Source: Richelia sinica FACHB-800
Lineage (GTDB): Bacteria; Cyanobacteriota; Cyanobacteriia; Cyanobacteriales; Nostocaceae
Direction: 5' to 3'
Assembly: GCF_014698825.1 (NCBI RefSeq)
Contig: NZ_JACJTT010000021.1
Span: 1 to 64,000, forward strand
Length of the DNA: 64,000 bases
Shown here piece after piece: positions 11,057 through 19,870 of the stretch. The notes below the pieces were generated by a model. The model was not told the origin of the DNA. It saw only the letters and a program-made list of their open reading frames with translations, and did no database searches. The first letter of the stretch is position 1, and the number at the start of each line of letters is the position of its first letter. The translations under genes were made by a program, and so were the position numbers.

Positions 11057-11510
11057 TTATATGGTGATAGAAATTATAGAGATAATTGACTATTGAATAA
11101 AAAAGCAAAAACGCTAGCCTAAATTGGTGGTAAACGTTTTTGCTTTATTTTGTTATCACTCCATTGTGCAAGGAGTATTTGTGTAATTAACTTAACAATA
11201 AGTAGTTTCTTATATTTGGTTTTTACCAAACCTGGGGTGAATGTTACCTCATAAATTGCTTTTTGTCAAATTTATGGTAATTGAGGAAATAAATCTGTGC
11301 AGAAATATGACTTGCACCAAGTGAGGAAATAAGTAAAGGTGAGACTATGTGGGCACAGAAACCAACCATCGTTATAGATTAATTATATGGTCTTCTTCTC
11401 CAGATGCGGGAAAAAGGAGATTTTTCCTTTAACTTGTTCATTTGGTAGAGAAACTCTGTATGGAAAAACCGGACTTGTACTAGCTCGGTCTCAATAGCAA
11501 AGGGTTGGAT
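11057..11510. other. Divergent promoter region with an orphan terminator-like hairpin
   Basis: Shared upstream region of the methyltransferase (minus) and the M50 protease (plus). It contains the strong hairpin at 11102-11146 and a ~360-bp leader before the protease gene, with an AAGGG ribosome-binding site (11500-11504). No other gene was seen. Confidence 0.6.
11102..11146. terminator. Bidirectional intrinsic terminator-like hairpin
   Basis: Perfect 12-bp arms AAAGCAAAAACG (11102-11113) and CGTTTTTGCTTT (11135-11146) around a 21-nt loop. T-tracts follow on both strands: TTTATTTTG on plus and TTTTTTTATTC on minus. There is no gene upstream in the plus direction, and the minus direction leads into the methyltransferase only 46 bp later. 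It may therefore attenuate the methyltransferase or end a small RNA. Confidence 0.6.
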
Positions 11511-13001
11511 ATGTTTACTTCATCAGAAACTCCTATAATTGCGGCAATTGTGCTGGTAGCGTTCGGCATTTTAGGCTGGGGCTATTATCGCGCTAGACCT
11601 TTTGGTAAGCTGGGAATTCTGGCTTGGTTACAGTCAGTAGTCTTGATGGCTCCTTGGTTGCTGTTCTTTGGCTTTTTTGCTGCCGGGATTTATATCAATA
11701 TTGTTGGGATATTGTTATTGCTGGTCGTTTCTGTCGGTGTATATGTGTTTTTAGGTAGACAGTTACGTGCAGCTGGACAAGATGCCATTCTCAAACAACG
11801 GGCTACAGAAAGAATTGCGGCTCAAGAAACTAATGCCACAACTGATACTAATAATCCTGTAGTAGTTGCCGAAGTGAAACTAGAGGCAATACCCATACCA
11901 GAAGAAGATTTAAATGGGATTAAGGGCATTTTTGGCATTGACACTTTTTTTGCTACTAAAACCATTGCTTATCAAGAAGGAGCTATTTTCGAGGGGAATT
12001 TACGGGGTGAACCGGAACAGGTTCACGATCGCCTCACTAAAAGTTTACAGGCTCGTTTAGGTGATAAATACCGCCTGTTTTTAGTAGAAAATACTGATGG
12101 GAAACCAGTGGTAATTGTTCTCCCTAGTCGTAATGACCCCCGTCCGGCCCAGTTACCCCAAAAAGTATTTGCTGTGATTTTGCTCATAGCAACCATCGCT
12201 ACCAGTTTAGAAGCCTCTGGGTTACTACTGAATTTTGATTTATTGGCAAATCCTGCCAGATTAGCAGAAACTTTACCCATTGGCTTGGGTTTATTTACAA
12301 TTTTGATTGCCCATGAAATTGGTCATTGGGTCTTAGCCCGTCGTCACCAAGTACGGTTGAGTTGGCCGTTTTTCTTGCCGGCTGTACAAATTGGCTCCTT
12401 TGGGGCAATTACTCGATTTGAATCGCTCCTACCTAACCGCAAAGTCTTATTTGATATTGCCTTGGCTGGCCCAGCTTTTGGTGGCATAGTTTCCTTGGTG
12501 ATGTTGGTGGTGGGGTTGCTCCTATCTCACCCTGGCAGCTTATTTCAATTACCCAATCAGTTTTTCCAAGGCTCTATTTTAGTGGGTAGCTTGGCTAGGG
12601 TAGTTCTGGGTTCAGCTTTGCAGTCACCGATGGTGAATATCCATCCTTTGGTGGTGGTTGGTTGGTTGGGCTTGGTAATTACAGCCCTCAATTTAATGCC
12701 GGCAGGACAGTTGGATGGAGGGCGCATTGTCCAAGCTATTTATGGCAGAAAAACCGCCGGGAGAGCGACATTTGCCACTTTAATCTTGCTGGGGATTGTA
12801 TCCTTGGGTAATCCTTTGGCAATGTATTGGGCCTTTGTGATTTTATTCTTACAACGGGATTTAGAGCGTCCCAGTTTGAATGAAATTAGCGAACCTGATG
12901 ATGCTAGGGCGGCTTTAGGTCTTCTGGCGTTGTTTTTGATGATTACCACCCTGTTACCACTGACTCCGGCTTTGGCTGGACGGTTAGGTATTGGTGGTTA
13001 A
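11511..13001 (+). CDS. Site-2 protease family (M50) membrane metalloprotease
   Basis: 496 residues from the ATG at 11511, chosen because AAGGG lies 6 bases upstream; a TTG two codons earlier is also open. Two N-terminal membrane segments (~10-30, 45-80) precede a soluble region (~90-215) and then the M50 core. The zinc motif HEIGH (268-272) lies in a membrane helix, and the third ligand motif, NLMPAGQLDGGR (~393-404), is present; the protein ends in more membrane helices. This layout is that of the cyanobacterial/plant EGY-like group, which cleaves membrane proteins within the bilayer. Substrates are unknown; it could process a membrane-bound anti-sigma factor. It is monocistronic. Confidence 0.9.
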   Translation: MFTSSETPIIAAIVLVAFGILGWGYYRARPFGKLGILAWLQSVVLMAPWLLFFGFFAAGIYINIVGILLLLVVSVGVYVFLGRQLRAAGQDAILKQRATERIAAQETNATTDTNNPVVVAEVKLEAIPIPEEDLNGIKGIFGIDTFFATKTIAYQEGAIFEGNLRGEPEQVHDRLTKSLQARLGDKYRLFLVENTDGKPVVIVLPSRNDPRPAQLPQKVFAVILLIATIATSLEASGLLLNFDLLANPARLAETLPIGLGLFTILIAHEIGHWVLARRHQVRLSWPFFLPAVQIGSFGAITRFESLLPNRKVLFDIALAGPAFGGIVSLVMLVVGLLLSHPGSLFQLPNQFFQGSILVGSLARVVLGSALQSPMVNIHPLVVVGWLGLVITALNLMPAGQLDGGRIVQAIYGRKTAGRATFATLILLGIVSLGNPLAMYWAFVILFLQRDLERPSLNEISEPDDARAALGLLALFLMITTLLPLTPALAGRLGIGG

Positions 13002-13133
13002 ATACAGTAGGTGACAGTTAATAGATTACACAGTTAAAAGTCTTGTGTTATCTGCTTTTCATCATCTTGACAATGTTCTAAATACCTTGCCTACTGCTAT
13101 AGCAGTTCAAAATGCAAAATTTAGTTTTGCACT

Positions 13134-13196
13134 AGACATCTGGTGAAAATGAATGTAGAGACGTTCCGACGGAACGTCTCTACAAGGGTTTCAAAA
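13134..13196. repeat. Foldback repeat, copy A (29-bp perfect palindrome inside)
   Basis: Contains a perfect palindrome at 13155-13183 with 14-bp arms GTAGAGACGTTCCG and CGGAACGTCTCTAC around one base. Flanking words TCTGGTGAAAATGAAT on the left and AAGGGTTTCAAA on the right recur around a second copy at 23561-23622. It lies about 130 bp past the M50 protease stop. Confidence 0.85.
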
Positions 13197-13219
13197 CAAG
13201 TACAATTTGATTTTTTGAT

Positions 13220-14452
13220 TTAAGGCTTCCAGCCCAAAAGTAAATTGGGATATTTAGCAGGTGTAGGGAAGATTTGTTGCCAGGTTGCTTGGCGTGTTTC
13301 TGCTTTTTCTTGGCTCAGATTCCAGAGGGTTTCATAGAAAAAGAAGGAAACTCCGGCAAAATTGCGCTCCCTGACTTTTTGCACTTGGGTTTGAATCTGT
13401 TCCATGGAAATGGAGCGATTTTTCAAGCCAGTTAAAATGCCAATGCTCACAGGAATATGGCTTTTAGCTGCTTTGACTTCTGGATATTCCAATTCCTTGA
13501 CAAAGACCTTTAAATCATCACGGTATATCTGCAACACTAATTCTTCGATTAATCCCATTCGCTCCCATTTTTGCCAATCTGCTAAAAAGAAGTCGTAGGA
13601 AAAACGCTGTGGATTTGGTGCAACGGAGATTAAACAATTTTTATTCACAGTTTTGACGGCTTTAAATACCCGTTCCATAAACTTGGTGATTTTATTAGCA
13701 CGCCAATTTAACCATTCTCGATCTAAAGGATTTTTGGGTGGGGCTTTTCCTCTATGTTCTTTTCTGTAGAGGGCAACGGTATAGGCATCATAGCCTAATT
13801 CTGAAGGCAAGCCGAAGTGGTCATCAAATTGTATCCCGTCAATATCGTAGTTTTTGGCAATTTCTACGATTAAATCCAGGATGAATTGTTGTACATCTGG
13901 ACGAAAGGGATTGAGCCATACCCGGTCATGTATTCCTTCTTTGACAATTCTGCTGCCGTTACGCCGATTAGTTAGCCATTGGGGGCGATTTTTAGCTAAC
14001 AGAGAATCAGCAGGGGCCATGAAACCAAATTCAAACCAGGGAATAACTGTTAAGCCGCGCTTGTGTCCTTCCGTGACAATTTCTTGCAGCATATCCCGTC
14101 CCTGTAGTCCTGGTGTGGGGTCTAGGGAACGTCCAATCACTTTGGCGGCAACTTGACTAGGATAGAGGGTATAGCCCCAATTCCACACCGCTGGATAAAC
14201 AGTATTAAAGTTCAGGTCATCTAACTTTTGCAGAGAATTTTGCAGGCGATCGCGTGCAAATAAGACATCACTATCAATATTGGTTAGCCAAACTCCCCTT
14301 AACTCGGAGGTTGGTAATCTATTCACGGTGGTTTGAGCATTCAATGGTAAAGACAGCATCATCACTGTCACCATACTCAGAGCTAGTAAAACTCCAAACC
14401 AACTGCGCTTAATCCAGCTATAACTATTTCTACTCAAAAATTTTCTACTCAT
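13220..14452 (-). CDS. GHL10-type (DUF187-like) glycoside hydrolase, exported
   Basis: 410 residues. An N-terminal basic stretch followed by a hydrophobic segment (about 17-38: VLLALSMVTVMMLSL) ending at LNAQT is a signal peptide or anchor. The catalytic domain begins at ELRGVWLTNIDSDVLF (~50), the hallmark of the glycosyl-hydrolase-like 10 (GHL10/UPF0748) family, followed by NFNTVYPAVWNWG, the GLTVIPWFEFG strand and DIDGIQFDDHFG, which carries the putative acidic residues. The family is thought to cleave glycans or peptidoglycan-linked sugars in the envelope; the exact substrate is not established. Cyanobacteria usually have several paralogues. It is convergent with the M50 protease gene. 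Confidence 0.85.
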   Translation of the reverse strand: MSRKFLSRNSYSWIKRSWFGVLLALSMVTVMMLSLPLNAQTTVNRLPTSELRGVWLTNIDSDVLFARDRLQNSLQKLDDLNFNTVYPAVWNWGYTLYPSQVAAKVIGRSLDPTPGLQGRDMLQEIVTEGHKRGLTVIPWFEFGFMAPADSLLAKNRPQWLTNRRNGSRIVKEGIHDRVWLNPFRPDVQQFILDLIVEIAKNYDIDGIQFDDHFGLPSELGYDAYTVALYRKEHRGKAPPKNPLDREWLNWRANKITKFMERVFKAVKTVNKNCLISVAPNPQRFSYDFFLADWQKWERMGLIEELVLQIYRDDLKVFVKELEYPEVKAAKSHIPVSIGILTGLKNRSISMEQIQTQVQKVRERNFAGVSFFFYETLWNLSQEKAETRQATWQQIFPTPAKYPNLLLGWKP

Positions 14453-14770
14453 CGGCTACATGATGTAGTAAAAGTCATCCGCTATAGATGTTACATCGGT
14501 AGCTGGATCATAAATTCAGTTCCTTGACCTGGTGTAGAATTGACATCAATGATACCTCCATGGGATTCTTCCACAATCTGCCGAGCGATCGCTAAACCCA
14601 AACCTGTCCCCTGCTATAACTAGCTTGTTTTCCTATACTGTCGTAATAGTAATACGGTGCTGCCGGAAATCACCCCTGATGCCAGATGGATATCACTGCT
14701 GATCAGTTGCCATATAATAAGAAAAGACAGACAGTTTTAATTGCTTTTGTATGAAAATACAGGATTTTTC
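14453..14770. other. Intergenic stretch with a kinase remnant
   Basis: Apart from the 120-bp histidine-kinase remnant at 14491-14610 this stretch holds the promoter region for the short gene starting at 14771. No other gene was seen. Confidence 0.6.
14491..14610 (-). pseudogene. Remnant of a histidine kinase C-terminus
   Basis: Reading the minus strand from 14610 gives [19 protein letters not shown], then [19 protein letters not shown] and a TAA stop. This is the G2 box and final strand of a HATPase_c domain, the last ~39 residues of a sensor kinase. Two codons upstream of GTG the frame meets a TAG and similarity ends. The remaining kinase is absent, so this is a deletion or rearrangement scar. 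It differs clearly from the tail of the kinase at 1845-4880 ([14 protein letters not shown]), so it is not a copy of that gene. Confidence 0.85.
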
Positions 14771-15259
14771 ATGACCACTTATAGTGCAACTTCAGATTGG
14801 CAGGTTAATAACTCATTATCTCTTCATCGGTTAGAAAGAGCGATCGCAGTTGCAGGTCAAGAATTTTCCCTGATATTAGCTTGCTGTAATTCCATTCCTA
14901 AACAACAGCAAATCACCACATTATTAACAACATCTTCTACTTTAGATATCCAAGCAGTTAACCTATCTCCAGAAACAACAACCCTGTACACAACTATTAA
15001 CGATTTGCTAGGGCAGACTCAACCGGCAGCATTGATCATCAACGGCTTAGAAGCTGTGGTGGAAATTAATCAGCTGTTGCTCAGTACCAATTTCATCCGC
15101 AATGAATTTCCGAAGCGATTTCATTGTCCCATCGTTCTATGGGTCAATGACGAAATTCTGACGAAATTAGTTTGGTTAGCACCAGATTTAAAAAACTGGG
15201 CTGCTACTACAATCAGATTTGAGCTTCCTGCTATCCAGCCTGTGTGTCTGGGTACTTAA
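14771..15259 (+). CDS. Short protein resembling the N-terminal module of large TPR/NTPase proteins; possibly truncated
   Basis: 162 residues from the ATG at 14771, preceded by AGGA at a good distance; a TTG at 14741 would add 10 residues. The fold looks alpha/beta: LERAIAVAGQEFSLILACC, then TLYTTINDLLG, PAALIINGLEAV, LLLSTNFIRNEFPKRF and FHCPIVLWVNDEIL, ending TTIRFELP. This pattern matches, from memory, the N-terminal region of large cyanobacterial TPR or NACHT-like proteins, where it precedes a long repeat region. Here it stops after this module, so the gene may be a truncated survivor or a stand-alone version. No function can be assigned. It is next to a decayed kinase tail, which fits local gene loss. 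Confidence 0.6.
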   Translation: MTTYSATSDWQVNNSLSLHRLERAIAVAGQEFSLILACCNSIPKQQQITTLLTTSSTLDIQAVNLSPETTTLYTTINDLLGQTQPAALIINGLEAVVEINQLLLSTNFIRNEFPKRFHCPIVLWVNDEILTKLVWLAPDLKNWAATTIRFELPAIQPVCLGT

Positions 15260-15330
15260 ATTGAGGTGACAGTGACAACAAGGGTATGGGGTCAGAAATT
15301 TCTCCCCGTTCCCCCATCAACACCTCAACA

Positions 15331-16026
15331 TTATTTTTTCTTCGGATGGGAAGCATTACGTGGTGGTGGGGAGTCACCGCGAATTTGTTGCCTACCATTA
15401 GTGACAACTCGCAGCATTTCTTTGAGGTTATCTTCAATATTTTCTAAGACGTTATCAGCATATTGATCAGCACCATCTTCAATTTCCTTGGCTTGAGCAA
15501 TAGCAGCTTGACGCATTTCCTCTAGTTCTTGTTGAAGGGCGCGACGTTGACGATCATTTTCTGCTAAGGTCTCTTGCATCATAGCTTCACATTCTTGCTG
15601 CACCTTACGTCGCATTTGGTCAGCTTCCCATTCTGCTTGTCTGACAATATCGCTTTCGGCAAGGATTTGCGCTCTTTTTGCTTGGGCAGCTTCTACCACC
15701 TGCTGTCCATATTCCTCTGCTTCCAGCAGAATTTCGTCCTTTTGGGCGAGGATTTCTGCGGCTTCTTGAAACACAGATGGTAAAGAAAGACGGATGAAAT
15801 CCAGTTGTTCTAGGAGCTTATCTTCTTCTACGAGAGTGCGACCTGTTAAGGGAATTCTCAAACTAGAGAGAATCATATCCTCTAGACGGTTCAATTCCTG
15901 CTGAAGGTCTACACCTCCCATTTCTTCAGGGTTCCCGTCGTAGGTGTTTCCGTCGGTATATCCTGATGCGGGAGGGGTGTTTCCGTTGTAGTTGGATTCA
16001 AGGCTGGAGATTTTTGGTTGTAGCAT
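15331..16026 (-). CDS. Coiled-coil protein (DivIVA / F0F1 subunit b-like)
   Basis: 231 residues, very rich in Glu, Gln, Ala and Arg. An N-terminal ~35-residue low-complexity part (Asn/Gly/Thr/Pro) is followed by a conserved-looking segment [17 protein letters not shown] and [21 protein letters not shown], then a continuous coiled coil (~75-215) and a basic tail, NASHPKKK. No transmembrane helix. The family is common next to coaD in cyanobacteria and is often labelled DivIVA- or ATP-synthase-b-like, but the similarity is of coiled-coil type and no function is known. The annotated ATG at 16026 lies inside coaD; the ATG at 15921, just before GGVDL, is a plausible start that would leave only a 13-bp overlap. 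Confidence 0.75.
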   Translation of the reverse strand: MLQPKISSLESNYNGNTPPASGYTDGNTYDGNPEEMGGVDLQQELNRLEDMILSSLRIPLTGRTLVEEDKLLEQLDFIRLSLPSVFQEAAEILAQKDEILLEAEEYGQQVVEAAQAKRAQILAESDIVRQAEWEADQMRRKVQQECEAMMQETLAENDRQRRALQQELEEMRQAAIAQAKEIEDGADQYADNVLENIEDNLKEMLRVVTNGRQQIRGDSPPPRNASHPKKK

Positions 16027-16487
16027 TGGTATATATCTAGGGCAATGTGTGGGGGAACGAGATGATCGACAGAGCCACCAAACTTTGCAATCTCTTTTAC
16101 CACACTACTACTCAAAAAACTATACTCATTTGAGGTGGCGAGGAAAACAGTCTCTATTTGAGTAGAAAGAGTTTTATTTGTATGAGCCATTTGTAGCTCA
16201 ATCTCAAAGTCGGAAACGGCTCTTAAACCTCTGAGCAACACTTGGGCTTGTCGCATCTGGGCATAGTTAACAGTCAGACCATCGAAGCTGTCTACCTCAA
16301 CATTGGGCAGGTGTGTGGTAGCTGACCGAATTTGTTCTAGTCGCTGTTGCACTGTAAACAATGGGGTTTTGTTAGGATTTCGCAAAACGGCAACTATCAC
16401 CTGATCAAACAGCCGACTGCTGCGCTGGATGATGTCTAGGTGTCCCAAGGTAATAGGATCAAAGCTACCAGGATAAATGGCAATCAC
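15909..16487 (-). CDS. coaD: Phosphopantetheine adenylyltransferase
   Basis: 192 residues from a GTG start. CoaD joins ATP and 4'-phosphopantetheine to make dephospho-CoA, the fourth step of CoA synthesis. Seen: the nucleotidyltransferase motif [15 protein letters not shown] (5-19, with T/HxGH as TLGH), the [12 protein letters not shown] segment (86-97) and the [15 protein letters not shown] motif (~120-134). The family usually ends near residue 160; this protein has a further ~33 residues rich in Pro and Thr ([18 protein letters not shown]) that overlap the N-terminus of the downstream coiled-coil gene. Function should be unaffected because the core is intact. Confidence 0.95.
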   Translation of the reverse strand: MIAIYPGSFDPITLGHLDIIQRSSRLFDQVIVAVLRNPNKTPLFTVQQRLEQIRSATTHLPNVEVDSFDGLTVNYAQMRQAQVLLRGLRAVSDFEIELQMAHTNKTLSTQIETVFLATSNEYSFLSSSVVKEIAKFGGSVDHLVPPHIALDIYQCYNQKSPALNPTTTETPLPHQDIPTETPTTGTLKKWEV

Positions 16488-16745
16488 GATTTTAAATTCA
16501 TGAGAGTAAATTAGGTGTTTTTATTGAAAGCGTTTTATGGATCTTAATCAAATCTAACATCTGGTTTCCCTTGTGGGGCAAGAGTGATAGATGCAAATTT
16601 TCAGGTCAGTCTAGATTCAGATTCAACGGTATCGACAAATAGGGGCAGATATTTGTACAGTAAGTAGCGCCTACCGATTGGGCCACTTTTTTACTGACAA
16701 GCCTAAACTGCGTAACTAGTCAATCCACTTTCTAGGTGATTTTGC

Positions 16746-17618
16746 ATGGTACTGGATTTTTCGATTTTGCCCTTGGCATTTCAATTTACCTCCCCAGGGC
16801 CGATTTTGGTGAAAATTGGGCCAATAGTTATCCGCTGGTATGGCTTATTGATAGCCTCTGCTGTGTTGATTGGTGTCAGCCTGTCCCAGTACCTGGCAAA
16901 GCGCCGTCACGTTAATCCAGAGTTGCTGAGTGATTTATCAATTTGGTTGGTAATTGGTGCAATTCCCGCCGCCCGTTTATATTACGTTTTATTTCAATGG
17001 TCAGAATATTCCCGTCATCCTGAACGAATTATTGCCATTTGGCAAGGAGGTATTGCCATTCATGGTGCGATTATTGGGGGTGTTTTGGCGGCATTAATCT
17101 TTGCCAAATTAAAAAAAGTATCTTTTTGGCAATTAGCGGATTTGGTGGCTCCTTCGCTGATTTTAGGGCAAGCGATCGGTCGTTGGGGTAATTTTTTCAA
17201 TTCGGAAGCTTTTGGCGCTCCCACTGATTTACCTTGGAAGTTGTACATTCCCCCAGAACGTCGTCCACCCAATTTAGCTAATTTTGAATATTTCCATCCT
17301 ACTTTTCTCTACGAATCATTGTGGGATGTCATGGTATTTATTCTGCTGCTGACTTTGTTTTTCCGTGCTTTATCTGGGTTGCCAAGATTAAAAGTAGGGT
17401 CGCTATTTTTAATTTATTGGGTAGCTTATAGCTTAGGCAGATTTTGGATTGAAGGGTTACGCACAGATAGTTTGATGCTAGGGCCACTGCGTATGGCACA
17501 GGTAGTAAGTTTATGTGGTATTAGTTTAGGACTGGCTGGTTTGGCTTGGCTGTACTTGCGGAAGCGTCCTTTACCTGATGTTGTGTCACCATCCCGTGGC
17601 GATGGGTTGATGGAGTAG
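16746..17618 (+). CDS. lgt: Prolipoprotein diacylglyceryl transferase
   Basis: 290 residues, about seven membrane helices. Lgt moves a diacylglyceryl group from phosphatidylglycerol to the lipobox Cys of prolipoproteins in the plasma membrane. Seen: the N-terminal [11 protein letters not shown], the essential-His segment [10 protein letters not shown] (~98-107), and the Lgt signature [13 protein letters not shown] (~145-157) with its essential Asn/Glu region, and the C-terminal [13 protein letters not shown]. The ATG start is followed by a hydrophobic helix typical for the family. The gene is followed by cobM after 140 bp; a functional link is not evident. Confidence 0.96.
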   Translation: MVLDFSILPLAFQFTSPGPILVKIGPIVIRWYGLLIASAVLIGVSLSQYLAKRRHVNPELLSDLSIWLVIGAIPAARLYYVLFQWSEYSRHPERIIAIWQGGIAIHGAIIGGVLAALIFAKLKKVSFWQLADLVAPSLILGQAIGRWGNFFNSEAFGAPTDLPWKLYIPPERRPPNLANFEYFHPTFLYESLWDVMVFILLLTLFFRALSGLPRLKVGSLFLIYWVAYSLGRFWIEGLRTDSLMLGPLRMAQVVSLCGISLGLAGLAWLYLRKRPLPDVVSPSRGDGLME

Positions 17619-17757
17619 GCATTTGAACTCCTGAAAATAAAAAATGCCCCAGAGTGTTCTCCAGGGCTTAACCAGGGTGCATCTACCACTTCTCTCTACT
17701 AGGGAAATAGACATCGTCCGGATAAGTCATGAAAAATGCCAAAAAATTCTTTTGATT

Positions 17758-18546
17758 ATGAGCGTGAGTTCTAATTTCTCTAGCTATGCCTTGGCACCAG
17801 CAGTGTATATTGTGGGTGCGGGTCCGGGAGATCCAGATTTATTGACGGTGAAGGGGCAAAAGCTATTAGCTGGGGCTGATGTGATTGTCTTTGCTGATTC
17901 CTTAGTACCAGAGCAAATTTTAGAGGTTTGTCGGCCAGATGCAGAAATAATTCCTACGGCAGATAAAACTTTAGAGGAGATTGTACCCATTATGGTGGCT
18001 AGGGTGCGATCGCATCAATCTGTAGTCCGTCTTCATTCTGGTGACCCTAGTCTTTATAGTGCTATCCATGAGCAAATACAGCTATTAGCAGAGGCGGAAA
18101 TTCCCTTTGAGGTAATTCCTGGTATTAGCGCCTTTCAAGCGGCTGCGGCTAAGTTAAAGGTGGAGTTAACTGTACCTGGTTTGGTGCAAACTATCATTCT
18201 CAGTCGCATTAGTGGACGGACAGAGGTTCCGACTAGAGAAGAATTAGCTAGTTTAGCAGCACATCAAGCCAGTCTGTGTTTATATTTGAGTGCGCGTCAT
18301 GTTGACCAAGCACAAGCCAAGTTACTAGAACATTATCCTGGGGATACTCCGGTAGCGATTTGTTTTCGCATCGGCTGGCCTGATGAAAAAATTCATGTAG
18401 TACCTTTAACAGAAATGGCCAGTTGTACCCAGGCAGAAAACCTGCTGCGTACTACACTATATTTAATTAGTCCAGCACTCGGGTCAACTGATGGGCGTTC
18501 CCGTCTCTACCATCCTGAACACCGTCGTTTATTTCGGGCTGACTAA
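17758..18546 (+). CDS. cobM: Precorrin-4 C(11)-methyltransferase
   Basis: 262 residues from the ATG at 17758. An upstream extension in the same frame to 17644 is possible, but it lacks family similarity. CobM/CbiF methylates C-11 of precorrin-4/cobalt-precorrin-4 with S-adenosylmethionine in cobalamin synthesis. Seen: the N-terminal SAM-binding strand VYIVGAGPGDPDLLTVKG (16-33), ADVIVFADSLVP, the RLHSGDPSLYSA loop and VIPGISAFQAAAAKL, all tetrapyrrole-methylase signatures. No cobalamin riboswitch was recognised in the 140 bp upstream. The protein ends with a basic tail HPEHRRLFRAD. Cyanobacterial pathways make pseudocobalamin, and other cob genes are not in the window. Confidence 0.93.
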   Translation: MSVSSNFSSYALAPAVYIVGAGPGDPDLLTVKGQKLLAGADVIVFADSLVPEQILEVCRPDAEIIPTADKTLEEIVPIMVARVRSHQSVVRLHSGDPSLYSAIHEQIQLLAEAEIPFEVIPGISAFQAAAAKLKVELTVPGLVQTIILSRISGRTEVPTREELASLAAHQASLCLYLSARHVDQAQAKLLEHYPGDTPVAICFRIGWPDEKIHVVPLTEMASCTQAENLLRTTLYLISPALGSTDGRSRLYHPEHRRLFRAD

Positions 18547-18563
18547 AAGAGAGAAGCCAAGTA

Positions 18564-19496
18564 TCAAGAAATTGCTACTCTTCTGCGTAAAACTTCCAAC
18601 AGAGTAGTGAAGGTTGGGGGAATAGGTGCTGTAACTGCAATTAAATTTTCGGTTATGGGATGTTGTAACTTTAAACGCCACGCATGGAGTGCTTGACCAG
18701 GCAAGTTTACCCCCACGGAACGACCAGAACCATAAAGGGGGTCACCAACTATGGGATGGCCGATTTTAGAACTATGAACGCGAATTTGATGAGTTCGTCC
18801 CGTTTCTAGTTGGAAGTGAATTAAGGTGTAATTGCCTAAGCGTTCTTGAATCCGCCAATGGGTGACTGCCAATTTTCCTCCTTGTTCAGGGGCAATAACA
18901 GCCATTTTTTTACGGTCTTGGGGATGACGACCGATAGGTAAGTCAATGGTTCCACTTTCGGTTTTTGGGGCACCGTAGACCACACCTAAATATTCCCGTC
19001 TGGCGGTTTTGGCTTGCAGTTGGGCTTGTAGGTGTTGATAGGCTAAATCAGTTTTGGCAATGGCGATCGCACCGGTGGTATCTTTATCTAAACGATGGAC
19101 TATTCCCGGTCTTTGGACTCCTCCAATTCCCGGTAAGTTGGGACAATGGGCTAATAAAGCATTGACTAGAGTTCCGTCAGGATGGCCGGGTGCAGGATGG
19201 ACTACTAAACCGGCGGGTTTGTTGAGAATCAGTAACTGCTCATCTTCATAGAGAATGTCTAAAGGTATATCTTCCGCTTGTAACTCCAAGGGTTGCGCTT
19301 CAGGAATCTCTAGAGTAATGCGATCGCCTATTTTCAGATTTATCTTTTTTGATGTGCATACTTGACCATTTAATTGGACATTACCCTGCTCAATTAATTG
19401 CTGGATACGAGAACGCGATAAATCTGTTAACTCCTGGGATAGGTAGCGATCAAAACGTTCACTGTTGGCTTGAACTTGAAGATGAATAGCAGTCAC
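18564..19496 (-). CDS. RluA/RluD-family 23S rRNA pseudouridine synthase
   Basis: 310 residues from a GTG start. An N-terminal S4 RNA-binding domain (~10-65: RFDRYLSQELTDLSRSRIQQLI) precedes the catalytic domain with LLILNKPAGLVVHPAPGH, the motif GIVHRLDKDTTG containing the catalytic Asp (~138) and TGRTHQIRVH near the end. The architecture is that of RluD, which makes pseudouridines in helix 69 of 23S rRNA, but RluA/C/D specificity is not certain from sequence alone. It converges with cobM (18546) with only 17 bp between stop codons. Confidence 0.93.
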   Translation of the reverse strand: MTAIHLQVQANSERFDRYLSQELTDLSRSRIQQLIEQGNVQLNGQVCTSKKINLKIGDRITLEIPEAQPLELQAEDIPLDILYEDEQLLILNKPAGLVVHPAPGHPDGTLVNALLAHCPNLPGIGGVQRPGIVHRLDKDTTGAIAIAKTDLAYQHLQAQLQAKTARREYLGVVYGAPKTESGTIDLPIGRHPQDRKKMAVIAPEQGGKLAVTHWRIQERLGNYTLIHFQLETGRTHQIRVHSSKIGHPIVGDPLYGSGRSVGVNLPGQALHAWRLKLQHPITENLIAVTAPIPPTFTTLLEVLRRRVAIS

Positions 19497-19870
19497 CTGA
19501 AATTACTTATAACCTGATATTTTTATTACGCTACTCACCATTTTAACAGTATTAATTAACAAAAAAGTCATATACTCCAGAAAAAAAATGAAAACTTTGC
19601 ATTCATGCCCTAAAAGTTGAGTTAGATTAGCAAAATATACAGAAAAACTAACCCCTTCTAACCATAATATTGTCTGGCGAGAAGACCATCGTTTTTCTCC
19701 TTTGGTAATTGTGGGTTTATCTACTACATTTATTAGCTTCTCATCTACTAGTGAGTGGTTTTACTGTGCCAATAAATGCACCTGATACAAGATGAGAATA
19801 TTGGTGAATTGCCAACCACTAATTCACTGGTTAAAATTGAACTTTTTAATTACAGCTTTGAGCAGTTTGC
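19497..19870. other. Intergenic stretch, 374 bp
   Basis: Divergent promoter region between the pseudouridine synthase and the PatA-like regulator. It is AT-rich with no gene, repeat or clear hairpin with a T-tract. Confidence 0.5.

Noticed and set aside
11057-11510. NtcA-type GTA-N8-TAC site upstream of the M50 protease
   Set aside because: Several GTA and TAC words occur, but none with exact spacing and a well-placed -10 box was found.
17644-17757. N-terminal extension of cobM
   Set aside because: The extra 38 residues have no family similarity; the ATG at 17758 gives the normal CobM start.
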